Below, one piece after another: positions 25,296 through 33,603 of a stretch of DNA of 64,000 bases; within the stretch, counting starts at the first letter, position 1; every line of letters begins with the position of its first letter. Source of the DNA: Aerococcus sanguinicola (GTDB lineage Bacteria > Bacillota > Bacilli > Lactobacillales > Aerococcaceae); assembly GCF_001543145.1 (NCBI RefSeq), contig NZ_CP014160.1, forward strand, positions 1,922,001 to 1,986,000, written 5' to 3'. A program made the position numbers and the translations under genes. The notes beneath the pieces are model-generated. The model was given only the letters and a program-made list of their open reading frames with translations, did no database searches and was not told the origin of the DNA.

Positions 25296-26243
25296 TTAGT
25301 TTTCATAGGCTTGGATAATGGCAGCCACGACGGGATGGCGGACCACATCCGACGTATCAAAGGAGACAAAAGCAATATCGGAGAGATCTTGCAGCTTGTG
25401 CTGGGCATCGATCAGACCAGACTTTACCCCGCGCGGCAGGTCAATCTGAGTCCGGTCCCCGTTGACAATCATTTTGGACCCAAAGCCGAGACGAGTTAAA
25501 AACATCTTCATCTGGGCAATGGTTGTATTTTGCGCCTCATCGAGGATAACAAAGGCGTCATCCAAGGTCCGTCCCCGCATGTAAGCCAGGGGTGCAATTT
25601 CAATGACGCCGCGCTCGATTAAGCGCTCCGTCTGCTCCAAGCCGTAGATAGCATAGAGGGCATCATAGATCGGCCGGAGATAAGGGTCGACCTTCTCCTT
25701 CAAGTCGCCGGGCAAGAAGCCCAGGCTCTCTCCCGCTTCCACGGCGGGACGAGTGAGGACGAGACGCTTGACCTCACCTTTTCTCAGGGCGGAGACAGCT
25801 AGAACCACGGCCAGATAGGTCTTCCCGGTCCCAGCCGGTCCAATCCCGAAAGTCACTGGATGCTTCTTCACGGCCTCGACATAGCGTTTCTGTCCGGCAG
25901 ACTTAGCTCGGATCTCCTTACCGTCGTAGGTTTTCCCAATCGCTTCATCGTAGAGGTTGACAAAGTAGGAGAGGGTCCCCTTCTTAGCCATCTTAATGGC
26001 GGTTACGATATCGGCTTCTTCCAGGACTTGTCCCTTGAGGAGTAAGCCTTCCAAGGTCTTGATCAAGTCAATGATCTGCGGGCCTTCCTCCCCCTTCACC
26101 ACGACCTCATTTCCGCGGGCAAAGACTTCTGCCTCAAAGCTTCGCTCCAAGAAATCCAAATGGCGGTCCTGGCTGCCAAAAATTTGTTGGGCAATATCTG
26201 GATGATCAATCTGGTAAGTGTATGTCGCATCTGCTGCTGTCAA
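25296..26243 (-). CDS. phoH: PhoH-like ATPase
   Basis: A 315-residue PhoH family protein: N-terminal KH-like region, then a P-loop ATPase with FGIGPAGTGKTYLA, LTRPAVEAGESLGFLPGD, FVILDEAQNTT and a sensor in MIVNGDRTQIDL. Usually linked to YbeY and RNA metabolism, although its exact role is unknown. The start is TTG at 26243, ten bases after AGGAGG, and no other start fits. Heads the operon after the rpsU-yqeY terminator. Confidence 0.92.
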   Translation of the reverse strand: MTAADATYTYQIDHPDIAQQIFGSQDRHLDFLERSFEAEVFARGNEVVVKGEEGPQIIDLIKTLEGLLLKGQVLEEADIVTAIKMAKKGTLSYFVNLYDEAIGKTYDGKEIRAKSAGQKRYVEAVKKHPVTFGIGPAGTGKTYLAVVLAVSALRKGEVKRLVLTRPAVEAGESLGFLPGDLKEKVDPYLRPIYDALYAIYGLEQTERLIERGVIEIAPLAYMRGRTLDDAFVILDEAQNTTIAQMKMFLTRLGFGSKMIVNGDRTQIDLPRGVKSGLIDAQHKLQDLSDIAFVSFDTSDVVRHPVVAAIIQAYEN

Positions 26244-26276
26244 ATGTGCACGGCCTCCTTCTTCTATTTACTTCAA

Positions 26277-26285
26277 AGTATACCA
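26277..26285 (-). promoter_or_regulatory. Extended -10 promoter of the phoH operon
   Basis: TGG plus TATACT on the minus strand, 34-42 bp before the phoH start and just downstream of the yqeY terminator. No clear -35. Confidence 0.45.
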
Positions 26286-26330
26286 AATATCCGCCTAAAA
26301 TACGAATGAAATTAAGTCAGGGGTCTGTCC

Positions 26331-26368
26331 AAAGAAAAAAGCTGGAACACGAGCTCCAGCTTTCTTTT
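26331..26368 (-). terminator. Terminator of rpsU-yqeY
   Basis: GCTGGA pairs with TCCAGC; the stem is extended by A-rich/T-rich flanks (AAAGAAAAAA and TTTCTTTT). It separates yqeY from phoH. Confidence 0.8.
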
Positions 26369-26390
26369 GGCAGTTGACCTGCCTTTGGAA

Positions 26391-26834
26391 TTATTTTAAT
26401 AATTCTTTGACGACTTGTTGAATTTCTGACCCCGCAGCCTGCCCTTTCATGCGAGCAACTGCCTGGCCCATTACCTTACCAAAGTCAGCTTTGGATTGGG
26501 CATTGGTGTCTTGGATAACATCCTTAACCACTGCTTCAATCTCATCGCGGCTTAATTGCTTAGGTAAATACTTTTCAACATAGCCTAGTTCAGCTTCAGT
26601 CTTCTCAGCCAAGTCTTCGCGACCGGCTGCCCGAAATTCCGAAATCGAGTCCTTGCGTTGCTTCAACTCACGAGAAAGCACGGTCATTTCCTGGTCCTCA
26701 GTTAAAGTCCCGCCTTCGTTGATTTCTTCATTCTGAACTGAACCCTTAAGCATTCTCAAGACAGATAAGGCTGTCTTATCTTTAGCTTTCATGGCTTGTT
26801 TGATATCTTGATTTAATTCATCAATAAGTGCCAT
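26391..26834 (-). CDS. yqeY: YqeY (GatB/Yqey domain) protein
   Basis: A 147-residue YqeY protein, homologous to the C-terminal tail domain of GatB that recognises tRNA. Conserved SVLRMLKGSVQNEEI, the LSRELKQRKDSI region, LPKQLSRDEI and the GKVMGQAVARMKGQAAGSEI motif are present. Its function on its own is not established. GGAGG precedes the ATG; it follows rpsU by 30 bases. Confidence 0.9.
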   Translation of the reverse strand: MALIDELNQDIKQAMKAKDKTALSVLRMLKGSVQNEEINEGGTLTEDQEMTVLSRELKQRKDSISEFRAAGREDLAEKTEAELGYVEKYLPKQLSRDEIEAVVKDVIQDTNAQSKADFGKVMGQAVARMKGQAAGSEIQQVVKELLK

Positions 26835-26864
26835 GAATTCGCCTCCTATCAGCTCATATATAAA

Positions 26865-27038
26865 TTAGTATTTACGTTTACGAGCAGCTTCCGATTTTTT
26901 CTTACGACGAACTGATGGTTTTTCGTAATATTCACGTTTGCGTGCTTCTTGTAAAGTACCTGACTTAGAAACCGTGCGTTTGAAGCGACGAAGAGCATCA
27001 TCAAGAGATTCGTTTTTACGAACTACAGTTTTTGACAT
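26865..27038 (-). CDS. rpsU: 30S ribosomal protein S21
   Basis: A 57-residue S21: [18 protein letters not shown], then the basic tail [14 protein letters not shown]. The ATG at 27038 has GAGGGGAGG nearby; longer frames run into the promoter. First of rpsU-yqeY, a common Firmicutes pair, behind a near-consensus promoter. Confidence 0.97.
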   Translation of the reverse strand: MSKTVVRKNESLDDALRRFKRTVSKSGTLQEARKREYYEKPSVRRKKKSEAARKRKY

Positions 27039-27096
27039 GAACAATACCTCCCCTCGTTTCAACCTGTCATTTTCCCATTGAAAATGTACATCGTTC

Positions 27097-27125
27097 ATTA
27101 TAGCTTTTTTCTTCCCTGCCGTCAA
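27097..27125 (-). promoter_or_regulatory. Promoter of rpsU
   Basis: TTGACG (plus-strand 27120-27125), 17-bp spacer and perfect TATAAT (27097-27102). One of the strongest promoters in the window. Confidence 0.75.
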
Positions 27126-27191
27126 TTTTTACTTGAAGTTTTTTTCAAAACAGCGATTATCCCTTTTATTACAACAATTTTGAAGGCATTA

Positions 27192-27200
27192 TGTTATAAT
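27192..27200 (+). promoter_or_regulatory. Extended -10 promoter of the first kdgT-like gene
   Basis: TGTTATAAT: TG one base before a perfect TATAAT, 37 bp upstream of the start; no good -35. Confidence 0.45.
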
Positions 27201-27236
27201 TAATTAAAAATATAGTGATAGAAATGAGAGATGGAC

Positions 27237-28202
27237 ATGTTTAAATTGATGAAAAAGGTGCCGGGCGGCCTGCTCCTAGTCCCGATGCTGATCAGCGCTC
27301 TTTTTTGTACCTTCTTCCCCGGTCTTTTTGAAATCGGTGGGGCGACAGAGGCCCTCTTTACCTCGAAAGGTTTGAACTATATTATCGGTTTTGCCTGCTT
27401 GTGTTCCGGCACTACCCTCAAGCTCAATACCATCCGGGTGGTCCTCAAAAAAGAAGGAATTTTGATCCTCTGTAAAATTATTCTGAATGTTCTACTGGGC
27501 TTCCTCTTCTTCAAGTTCTTTGCTTTGCCAGGTATCTTCGGTATCTCTGCCATTGCCTATATTACAACCATCGCATCGACCAACCCCTCCCTCTTCTTAG
27601 CCTTAGAAGAAGAATATGGGACGGAAAGCGACTCAGCTGCCTTTGGTTTACTGGCTGTCCTCTGTACGCCAGCCTATCCCATGTTAGTTTTCTCTGTTTC
27701 CCAGGCAACCCCTATTAACTGGATGCCGATTATTTCAACCCTGATTCCAGTTATCCTCGGGGTCATTATCGGTAATACCGACCAGAAATTGGCCGACTTC
27801 CTCAAACCTGGGGCGGCCCTCTCCCTTCCTTTCATGGGTTGGGCTTTCGGAGCTAATATTAACCTGGTCAATGCCCTCAAAGCAGGCGGGCAAGGGATCC
27901 TTCTTACCCTCCTCTTCTATATTCCTATGGTTGTGATCTTAGTCCTCATTGAACGTTATGTCTTAAAGAAGGATGGCGTGACTTCTCTCGCCATGTCAAC
28001 CATCGCCGGGATGTCGGTGTCTGTTCCAGCCTTAATTGGGGCGACCAATCCGGCCTACCAAGCCTATGTGGATGCAGCAACCGCCCAAATTGCCTTCGGG
28101 GTTGTGATCTCAAGTATCCTCACCCCAATTATTGCCAAATGGCTCTTTGGCCATCCCGGTCAAGATCAACATACAGAGCTCAAAGAAGCTAAAAAAGTCT
28201 AA
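27237..28202 (+). CDS. KdgT-family permease (first copy)
   Basis: A 321-residue membrane protein with about ten hydrophobic helices, of the 2-keto-3-deoxygluconate permease family (proton symport). Family marks are KKVPGGLLLVPMLISAL at the start, FACLCSGTTLKL, TNPSLFLALEEEYG and MSTIAGMSVSVPALIGATNP near the end. The ATG at 27237 is 6 bases after GAGAG; the ATG at 27231 is in frame and possible. No KDG kinase or aldolase is adjacent, so the substrate may differ. A GH3 glycosidase lies convergently downstream. A second homologue is at 48156. Confidence 0.82.
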   Translation: MFKLMKKVPGGLLLVPMLISALFCTFFPGLFEIGGATEALFTSKGLNYIIGFACLCSGTTLKLNTIRVVLKKEGILILCKIILNVLLGFLFFKFFALPGIFGISAIAYITTIASTNPSLFLALEEEYGTESDSAAFGLLAVLCTPAYPMLVFSVSQATPINWMPIISTLIPVILGVIIGNTDQKLADFLKPGAALSLPFMGWAFGANINLVNALKAGGQGILLTLLFYIPMVVILVLIERYVLKKDGVTSLAMSTIAGMSVSVPALIGATNPAYQAYVDAATAQIAFGVVISSILTPIIAKWLFGHPGQDQHTELKEAKKV

Positions 28203-28212
28203 ATGAAATAAG

Positions 28213-28251
28213 AAAAGGCTCCCCGTCAATTGAGTGACGGGGAGCCTTTTT
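28213..28251 (+). terminator. Terminator of the first kdgT-like gene
   Basis: AAAAGGCTCCCCGTCA pairs perfectly with TGACGGGGAGCCTTTT around ATTGAG, followed by T. Nothing else is seen in the rest of the gap to 28403 beyond a GCATGC-TGG-GCATGC repeat. Confidence 0.9.
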
Positions 28252-28403
28252 GTTATCGATTATTAGTTTCTTATCAGCATGCTGGGCATGCATTGCTCTT
28301 TTGAATCTACTTATTAAAGATTTATAGAATTAAGAACAAGTCTAGCCCTCTGCCAGCCTATGCCTTAGGCGCTTGATTCCTATAGTAGCCACCAGGCACA
28401 CGC

Positions 28404-30554
28404 TTAATCTTCAATGGTGAAGTTAAAGCTAGCGCTATTGTCTTCACTAGAAGTGCCGACGTAGAGGGTAAAGTCACCATTAGGGATGACAAAGTCGTGG
28501 GCGCCACGGTCCCATACGGATAGTGGATGGTGGGTCGCCTGCGGATCGATGGTGATGGAGATGGCCTTGGAATGGCCAGCTTCTAGCTGAACCTTTTGGA
28601 AGGCGATCAAGCGCTTAGGTGGCTGTTGGTCTTGAGGGATGCCGACGTAAACTTGGACCACTTCGGCTCCGTCACGGTCACCCGTATTGCTGACGGTAGC
28701 TGTGACTTCAAAAGGCGCATCCTTAGCTTGGTCTTCTGTCCGCTTCAGCTCGACATCTGTCACTTCAAAGTCGGTATAGGACAAACCGTAGCCGAAGGGG
28801 AAAAGGGATTCGATGTCATTGGCTTGGTACCAGCGATAGCCCATTTCAAGCCCTTCTGAGTAACGAATGACAGGATAACCGTCTCCTTCATCCACACCCG
28901 GATGCCGTTCAGGATGGTCATAGTAGACCAGGTCTTCTTCTCGCTTAGCGTAAGTGGTTGGTACCTTACCTGAAGGATTGGCTAAACCAAAGATCAGGTC
29001 AGCTGCCACATGGCCATCTTCTGTTCCCTGGTTCCAGGTTTCAAGGACGGTGTGGGCGTCATCAATCCAGGGCATGAGGACGGGCGTCGAATCTTTTAGG
29101 ACTAAGATACTTTGGGAGTTAACAGCCAGGAGCTGTTCTACCATAATATCTTGTTGGTTAGGTAGACTCGGTTTGGCCAAGTCAAAGCCTTCAGAAGCCA
29201 CAATCCCTGCCATAATAATGACCAAGTCAGCCGCTTTAGCCTTAGCTAGAGCCGCTTCAATATTCGAGAGATTATCTTCTACAATTACGGTCTCGAGCTC
29301 AGTCTTAGCACCCAGGTCTCCTAGGACATCCTTCAAACCGTCTTCAGGTTTGACGGTATAGATTGGTTCAACCTTGGAAGAGCCCCCACCCCCATTGCAG
29401 GCTTGGCCAGCGAATTTTTCTTGACCGACCAGGAGGATATGGTCGTAGTCAGCAGGGTCCACAGGTAACAGCTTCTTATCGTTCTTGAGTAAGACGGCTG
29501 AAGCTTGGCCAATCTTGCGGGCACGTTCCCCATGGCCCTTAGCGTCAATTTCACCCGGATTGTATTCCCAATCGAACTGGTTGAAGCGGAACATTTGGGT
29601 GAAGCGACGGATGAGGGCCCGGTCAATCGTCTTCTCTTCCAGACTTTGGTCTTCAAGGGCCGCTTTGATATTGTCTTCATTGAACCACTTGGCATCAGGC
29701 ATCTCTAAGTCTAATCCAGCATTGAGCGAAGGGGCAGCCGACCGGGTAGACCAGAAGTCGGACTGAACATAGCCCTCGAAGCCCCATTCATGGCGAAGAA
29801 TTTCGGTCAGAGTTTCCCGGTATTCCGTTCCGTAAACGCCGCGGATCCGGTTGTAAGAGCTCATAATCGAAGAAATCTTCCCGTCCTTCACTAGCATTTC
29901 AAAGGGCAGCAAGTACAGTTCCCGCATCACTTGGTCTGAAGCTTCCACGCTGTGGCGGAAGCGTTCATCTTCCTGGTCGTTGAGGACGAAGTGTTTACCC
30001 ATAGCGATCACATCATGGCTCTGGATAGCCTTGGTCACTTCTACCCCCATCCGACCACTCAGGTAAGGGTCCTCGGAGAAGTATTCAAAGTTCCGGCCTG
30101 AAATGGGCAGGCGGTGGAGGCAAACAGCGGGACCTTCCAGGGCATGTTGGCCCAGCGTCCGAGTCTCGCACCCGATAATATCCCCGTATTCATAGGCTAA
30201 GAGGGGATCGAAGGAAGCTGCCACCCCGATGGTCATGGGCAGGGCAGTCGCCTTGGGGCTCGGATAGCCATCCCCCATACCCACGCCTACTGGGCCATTG
30301 GTCACCCGCATGCGGGGAATCGAAAACTCTTCATTCTCTTTAACATGGCGTTCCACCCGCAATTGGGCCATCTGTTCTTCATATTCTTCTTCGGATAAAT
30401 TCTGGATGGCTTCCATATCAATGTTGTAAATATTGATGGTCTTCATGCCACCGTGCAATTGCCCAATCTTATCTTCTAAAGGCATAGCAGCGACCAGGGC
30501 TTCTGCTCGCTCCTTAGGCGACTTGGAGTCGTCTAACCAAACTTGTTCTGTCAT
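28404..30554 (-). CDS. Glycoside hydrolase family 3 beta-glucosidase
   Basis: A 716-residue GH3 enzyme: N-terminal TIM-like barrel with RNFEYFSEDPYLSG, KHFVLNDQEDERF, and nucleophile Asp in GYVQSDFWSTRSA; then the alpha/beta sandwich (NGGGGSSKV, DLVIIMAGIVASEG), and a C-terminal fibronectin-III-like domain (GAEVVQVYVGIP). No signal peptide, so it should act in the cytoplasm on imported beta-glucosides or similar sugars. Start at 30554 follows AAGGAG. Standing alone with no sugar PTS beside it; the exact substrate is open. Confidence 0.88.
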   Translation of the reverse strand: MTEQVWLDDSKSPKERAEALVAAMPLEDKIGQLHGGMKTINIYNIDMEAIQNLSEEEYEEQMAQLRVERHVKENEEFSIPRMRVTNGPVGVGMGDGYPSPKATALPMTIGVAASFDPLLAYEYGDIIGCETRTLGQHALEGPAVCLHRLPISGRNFEYFSEDPYLSGRMGVEVTKAIQSHDVIAMGKHFVLNDQEDERFRHSVEASDQVMRELYLLPFEMLVKDGKISSIMSSYNRIRGVYGTEYRETLTEILRHEWGFEGYVQSDFWSTRSAAPSLNAGLDLEMPDAKWFNEDNIKAALEDQSLEEKTIDRALIRRFTQMFRFNQFDWEYNPGEIDAKGHGERARKIGQASAVLLKNDKKLLPVDPADYDHILLVGQEKFAGQACNGGGGSSKVEPIYTVKPEDGLKDVLGDLGAKTELETVIVEDNLSNIEAALAKAKAADLVIIMAGIVASEGFDLAKPSLPNQQDIMVEQLLAVNSQSILVLKDSTPVLMPWIDDAHTVLETWNQGTEDGHVAADLIFGLANPSGKVPTTYAKREEDLVYYDHPERHPGVDEGDGYPVIRYSEGLEMGYRWYQANDIESLFPFGYGLSYTDFEVTDVELKRTEDQAKDAPFEVTATVSNTGDRDGAEVVQVYVGIPQDQQPPKRLIAFQKVQLEAGHSKAISITIDPQATHHPLSVWDRGAHDFVIPNGDFTLYVGTSSEDNSASFNFTIED

Positions 30555-30587
30555 TTTCGCATCTCCTTTTCCAATTATGGTAGTTTC

Positions 30588-30596
30588 ATTATAACA
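30588..30596 (-). promoter_or_regulatory. Extended -10 promoter of the GH3 gene
   Basis: TGTTATAAT on the minus strand, 34-42 bp before the start codon; -35 weak. No cre-like site was seen here. Confidence 0.45.
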
Positions 30597-30651
30597 CTCA
30601 AGGGGCACAAATTAACAAAGAAAGCCATTTCCTGACAGAATCTTAAGCTGT

Positions 30652-30686
30652 TAAAAAAGTCCGACTGCTTCCTACAGTCGGACTTT
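30652..30686 (-). terminator. Terminator of the small membrane protein gene
   Basis: AAAGTCCGACTG (30656-30667) pairs perfectly with CAGTCGGACTTT (30675-30686); the minus-strand product continues into a run of T. Confidence 0.8.
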
Positions 30687-30774
30687 AAATTTCTTAAACG
30701 AAAAGACGGTCTAAATTTAAGTTCTAAATGAGATTTGCTGTTATGAACTAAAGGGCAAAAGCAATGGCCGTTAA

Positions 30775-30954
30775 TTAATTTTTCCTGTTAGTGTTTCGGA
30801 TATCGCCTTCTGCTAGGATCATCAGACCCCCACTAGCCAAGATAACAATTAGTCCAAAGATAAAATTGACGATTTTATCTTGAAAAAAGGGGGATCCAAA
30901 AATCAAAAGCCCCAATACAATCACAAGCACAAAGGCATGGTATTTATTTTTCAT
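30775..30954 (-). CDS. Small two-helix membrane protein, unknown
   Basis: A 59-residue protein starting MKNKYHAFVLVIVLGLL, with two hydrophobic helices (about residues 8-22 and 30-48), a short FFQDK linker and a charged tail (GDIRNTNRKN). AGCAGG lies 8 bases before the ATG at 30954 and a good terminator follows, which supports a real gene. No family recognised. Its neighbours (GH3, zur) suggest nothing specific. Confidence 0.55.
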   Translation of the reverse strand: MKNKYHAFVLVIVLGLLIFGSPFFQDKIVNFIFGLIVILASGGLMILAEGDIRNTNRKN

Positions 30955-31033
30955 GTCAATCACCTGCTGGATTTTTATGGCTTCTATTAACTACACTTTC
31001 ATTTCAGCAAAATACTAAACCACAATAAACATC

Positions 31034-31468
31034 CTATTTCCCCTGCTTACTGCAGTCTGCACACAGGCCCATAATTTTGAAGTCATGGCTATGGATTTCA
31101 GCACCGGGCACCTGGTCGGAGAAGAAATCCAAGGGGCACATTTCCAGCGGGAAGGCGCGACCGCAGTTCTCACAGATGAAGTGGTGGTGGTGGCCGATTT
31201 CAGGGTCGCAGTGCTTGCGGAATAACATTTCCCCATTCACATCAGTTTCTTCTAAGAAATGAAAGTCACTGAAGAGCTTCAGGTTGCGGTAGATGGTGTC
31301 GAAGCTCATCCCCGGATGCTTGTCTTCCATGGTCTGTTGGACTTCTTTAGCGGTCAAATACTGGCCCTCTGCCTGGTCGAAGGCCGCTAGGAGGTCGGCC
31401 CGTCTTTGGGTATACTTGTAGCCCGCGTCTTTGAGTTCATCCATGGACTCCGTCACAAAATTTGTCAT
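31034..31468 (-). CDS. zur: Zur zinc-uptake repressor (Fur family)
   Basis: A 144-residue Fur-family regulator. It tracks Bacillus Zur closely: GYKYTQRRADLL, YLTAKEV, HPGMSFDTIYRNL (recognition helix), HHHHFICENCGRAFPLEMCPLDF (regulatory metal residues and first CxxC) and GLCADC (second CxxC, structural zinc). A Fur or PerR identity is less likely given these stretches. ATG at 31468 lies 7 bases after AAGGGGG; an ATG one codon earlier is possible. A candidate Zur box lies at 43-63. Divergent from the PPDK-regulator gene. Confidence 0.82.
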   Translation of the reverse strand: MTNFVTESMDELKDAGYKYTQRRADLLAAFDQAEGQYLTAKEVQQTMEDKHPGMSFDTIYRNLKLFSDFHFLEETDVNGEMLFRKHCDPEIGHHHHFICENCGRAFPLEMCPLDFFSDQVPGAEIHSHDFKIMGLCADCSKQGK

Positions 31469-31492
31469 CATTAAGCCCCCTTTTGTGACCTG

Positions 31493-31522
31493 ATTATAAC
31501 ACAGGAAGGGTCAGATGACTAA
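31493..31522 (-). promoter_or_regulatory. Promoter of zur
   Basis: TTAGTC (plus-strand 31517-31522), 18-bp spacer and TATAAT (31493-31498) with an upstream TG (extended -10). Confidence 0.5.
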
Positions 31523-31561
31523 TAATTCATTTGTCTTGGACTGGGCCCGGGTCCTCAGCTA

Positions 31562-31570
31562 TGCTATAAT
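31562..31570 (+). promoter_or_regulatory. Extended -10 promoter of the PPDK-regulator gene
   Basis: TGCTATAAT: TG one base before consensus TATAAT, 30 bp upstream of the start codon. Confidence 0.5.
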
Positions 31571-31599
31571 GGGGCCACTATTAATGGAGGGTGACGTCT

Positions 31600-32430
31600 A
31601 TGAGTGAAGACCAAACAAAAATTTTTTATGTCCTATCCGATGCGGTAGGAACCATTGCTAAGGATGCCTTGAACAACGCCTTTGTCCAGTTTCCAAATAT
31701 CGAATACAAGGTGCGCATCTTTCCCTTTGTCCATTATACGGACTATCTCAAACGGATTCTGAAGTCGGCCAAAGACTGCCAGGCCTCTATTATTTCCACA
31801 TTTATTAAGGAAGAATTAGAGGAGGTGGCCAAGGACTACTGTGAGGCTAATGACCTCTTCTACTACAACTTAATCGATCCCCTCGTCCAACATATCGCTA
31901 AGGAAGCGGACCAGGCCCCCCGGCAGAAACCAGGTAACAAGAAAGCCTTGGACAAGGACTACTACCGGCGGATCGAAGCCATTGAATTCGCGGTCAAAAA
32001 CGATGATGGCAAACATCCCGCTGACTTCAAGAAGGCGGATATTGTTCTCTTAGGGATCTCACGTACCTCGAAGACCCCGCTCAGTCTCTTTCTCGCCAAC
32101 CAGGGATACAAGGTCACCAACCTCCCCCTGGTTCCCGAAGCCCACTTACCTGAAGAGCTCTATGAGGTTGACCCTGAAAAAATTATCGGACTAACCAATG
32201 ATGTCAATGTCCTCAACAAGTTTCGAAGGGAACGCCTCCGCTCTTACGGCATCCAGGAACTAGGCCGCTATAGCGACGACCAGCGTATCCAAAAAGAACT
32301 GGACTATGCGGATCAGATTTACGCTGAACTCGGCTGTCCAGTCATCAATGTCGCTGACCGAAGCATCGAAGAAACCGCCACCCTCATCCTCATGTTCCTC
32401 AATTTCCAGGAAAAAGAAGCTGAAGAATGA
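31600..32430 (+). CDS. PPDK regulatory protein homologue (DUF299)
   Basis: A 276-residue member of the kinase/pyrophosphorylase family that controls pyruvate phosphate dikinase or, in other bacteria, PEP synthase. N-terminal FYVLSDAVGTIAKDAL, the P-loop-like GISRTSKTPLSLFLANQGYKV and the C-terminal VINVADRSIEETA are diagnostic. ATG at 31600 is 8 bases after GGAGGG; a GTG three codons earlier lies on that site. No PPDK gene is in the window, so the target is elsewhere or different. Confidence 0.85.
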   Translation: MSEDQTKIFYVLSDAVGTIAKDALNNAFVQFPNIEYKVRIFPFVHYTDYLKRILKSAKDCQASIISTFIKEELEEVAKDYCEANDLFYYNLIDPLVQHIAKEADQAPRQKPGNKKALDKDYYRRIEAIEFAVKNDDGKHPADFKKADIVLLGISRTSKTPLSLFLANQGYKVTNLPLVPEAHLPEELYEVDPEKIIGLTNDVNVLNKFRRERLRSYGIQELGRYSDDQRIQKELDYADQIYAELGCPVINVADRSIEETATLILMFLNFQEKEAEE

Positions 32431-32470
32431 GACTCTGATAACAGTCGCTAAGGAGTGGATGGCTGAAGCG

Positions 32471-32507
32471 AACTATGAAAAATTGTTGACAATATTTTTT
32501 CATAGTT
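32471..32507 (+). repeat. AT-rich hairpin
   Basis: AACTATGAAAAATTG and CAATATTTTTTCATAGTT pair around TTGA with one bulged base. It is the first strong stem after the PPDK-regulator gene but has no following T-run, so it is not a classic terminator. It directly precedes a palindromic-repeat fragment. Confidence 0.5.
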
Positions 32508-32509
32508 CA

Positions 32510-32549
32510 TAGTTGGGTTCGCAAGTCTAAATGCCAAGTCTCATACCCT
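32510..32549 (+). repeat. Internally deleted palindromic repeat
   Basis: TAGTTGGGTTCG at the left and CTCATACCCT at the right are the family ends, but only 18 bases (with CCAAGT as in units 1a/3a) remain between them instead of ~95. Confidence 0.65.
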
Positions 32550-32699
32550 GTATATGAAGTGGATGTCAGATCTGACTTTGGAAACATTTTTTTGAAAGAA
32601 GTTCGTTATTAGAAAAAACAGTGGATCTTTTTATCCCAGTCTCTTTTCTGCTAATTTTGATGATTAGTAACTAATAATTGATTTCTACCAATTATTTTT

Positions 32700-32874
32700 G
32701 AGCAGGAGTGGAGCTTTGAATTTGATCGTTAGCCATGAATAAGCAAGCGATGTGAATTAGGGATAGTTGGCTTTAGCCTTACTAGCCCTTTGAAGCTCGC
32801 TAGGCGAGAGACCTTGGCTCGAGCCGATGCCATGGCTTTTTAACGATCAAATTCAAAAAACGTAACGGATGCTC
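32700..32874 (+). repeat. 175-bp structured repeat, copy B
   Basis: About 85-90% identical by eye to copy A (7989-8163) and in the same orientation. The 14-bp arms are unchanged (32718-32731 and 32841-32854). The adjoining stem reads GCCATG/CATGGC here against GCCGTG/CACGGC in copy A, a compensatory change that keeps pairing. CTCGC-TAG-GCGAG is conserved. It lies in the convergent gap between the PPDK-regulator and RDD genes. The rest of 32550-32699 shows no gene. Confidence 0.85.
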
Positions 32875-32904
32875 AGTACTACCATGTGCATCATCTAAAA
32901 TTGA

Positions 32905-32954
32905 AGACCGCCAAGTCACACTTAATTGTAGTAACTTGGCGGCCTTTTGTTTTT
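32905..32954 (+). terminator. Terminator-like hairpin, plus strand
   Basis: CCGCCAAGT (32908-32916) pairs with ACTTGGCGG (32934-32942), followed by CCTTTTGTTTTT. The left arm plus CACAC resembles the right end of palindromic units 1a/3a, so it may derive from one. Confidence 0.6.
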
Positions 32955-32959
32955 AGTGC

Positions 32960-33601
32960 TTAAATCCGATTTTCTTCATAGAGGAAACGGAATTGGTCGA
33001 GGGCGACGACATTGGTGTCGGTAAAGAAGTCCATGAAATTCTGACGCTTAGGCGTAACGACCACAAAGAGGCCGAGAATGGGCAAATTCGTCAGGATCAG
33101 CTTACCTAAACCTTCGCGGACAAAACAGGTGCCGAAATTCAGGCGGTACTGGTCTGCCTTAACGACCTGGAGCTTGAAGAGGGCCTTGCCCAGAGTCTGA
33201 CCGTTTAATAGATATGAGGCCAGGCTAAAGTAGATCACTAAGACCAGCTGACCTGCTAAATAAGTCACTAAGGGCCACTGGACTAGGTAGGCATCAGGCA
33301 GGAAGGTCAGGACGCAGGCCAGGAGGATGGCTTGGAGGGCCCCCACAAAGATGAGGTCCACGAGAAAGGCCCAGAGCCGGATCCAAAAGCCAGCATAGAG
33401 TTTGCGGCTAAAGCCGTTGACCAGGTTGCGGTCGACATGGCGGCGGTAGGACATGAGCAGGTCTTGGCCCGATAGTTTCTGAGCCTTCTTTTGCTTATCA
33501 TGTCGGACGGCCTCTGCCTCCCCTTCTAAACGGCCGTGGTAGAGCTGGTCATTGAGTTGGGGCAGAGGTCCTTGGAGCTTGTCATCTCTTTCCTTGGCCA
33601 T
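32960..33601 (-). CDS. RDD-family membrane protein
   Basis: A 213-residue protein with a ~60-residue charged cytoplasmic N-terminus and then an RDD domain: AGFWIRLWAFLVDLIFVGA in the first helix (R and D), a second helix pair, and GQTLGKALFKLQVVKAD before the last helix. RDD proteins are poorly understood and some act in ion or small-molecule transport. It starts two bases after the sppA stop, so the two are cotranscribed; its membrane neighbour role with SppA is unknown. Confidence 0.82.
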   Translation of the reverse strand: MAKERDDKLQGPLPQLNDQLYHGRLEGEAEAVRHDKQKKAQKLSGQDLLMSYRRHVDRNLVNGFSRKLYAGFWIRLWAFLVDLIFVGALQAILLACVLTFLPDAYLVQWPLVTYLAGQLVLVIYFSLASYLLNGQTLGKALFKLQVVKADQYRLNFGTCFVREGLGKLILTNLPILGLFVVVTPKRQNFMDFFTDTNVVALDQFRFLYEENRI

Positions 33602-33603
33602 CT

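Noticed and set aside
32471..32507. Terminator of the PPDK-regulator gene
   Set aside because: The stem is long but A/T-rich and is not followed by a T-run; the first proper terminator-like hairpin is at 32905-32954.
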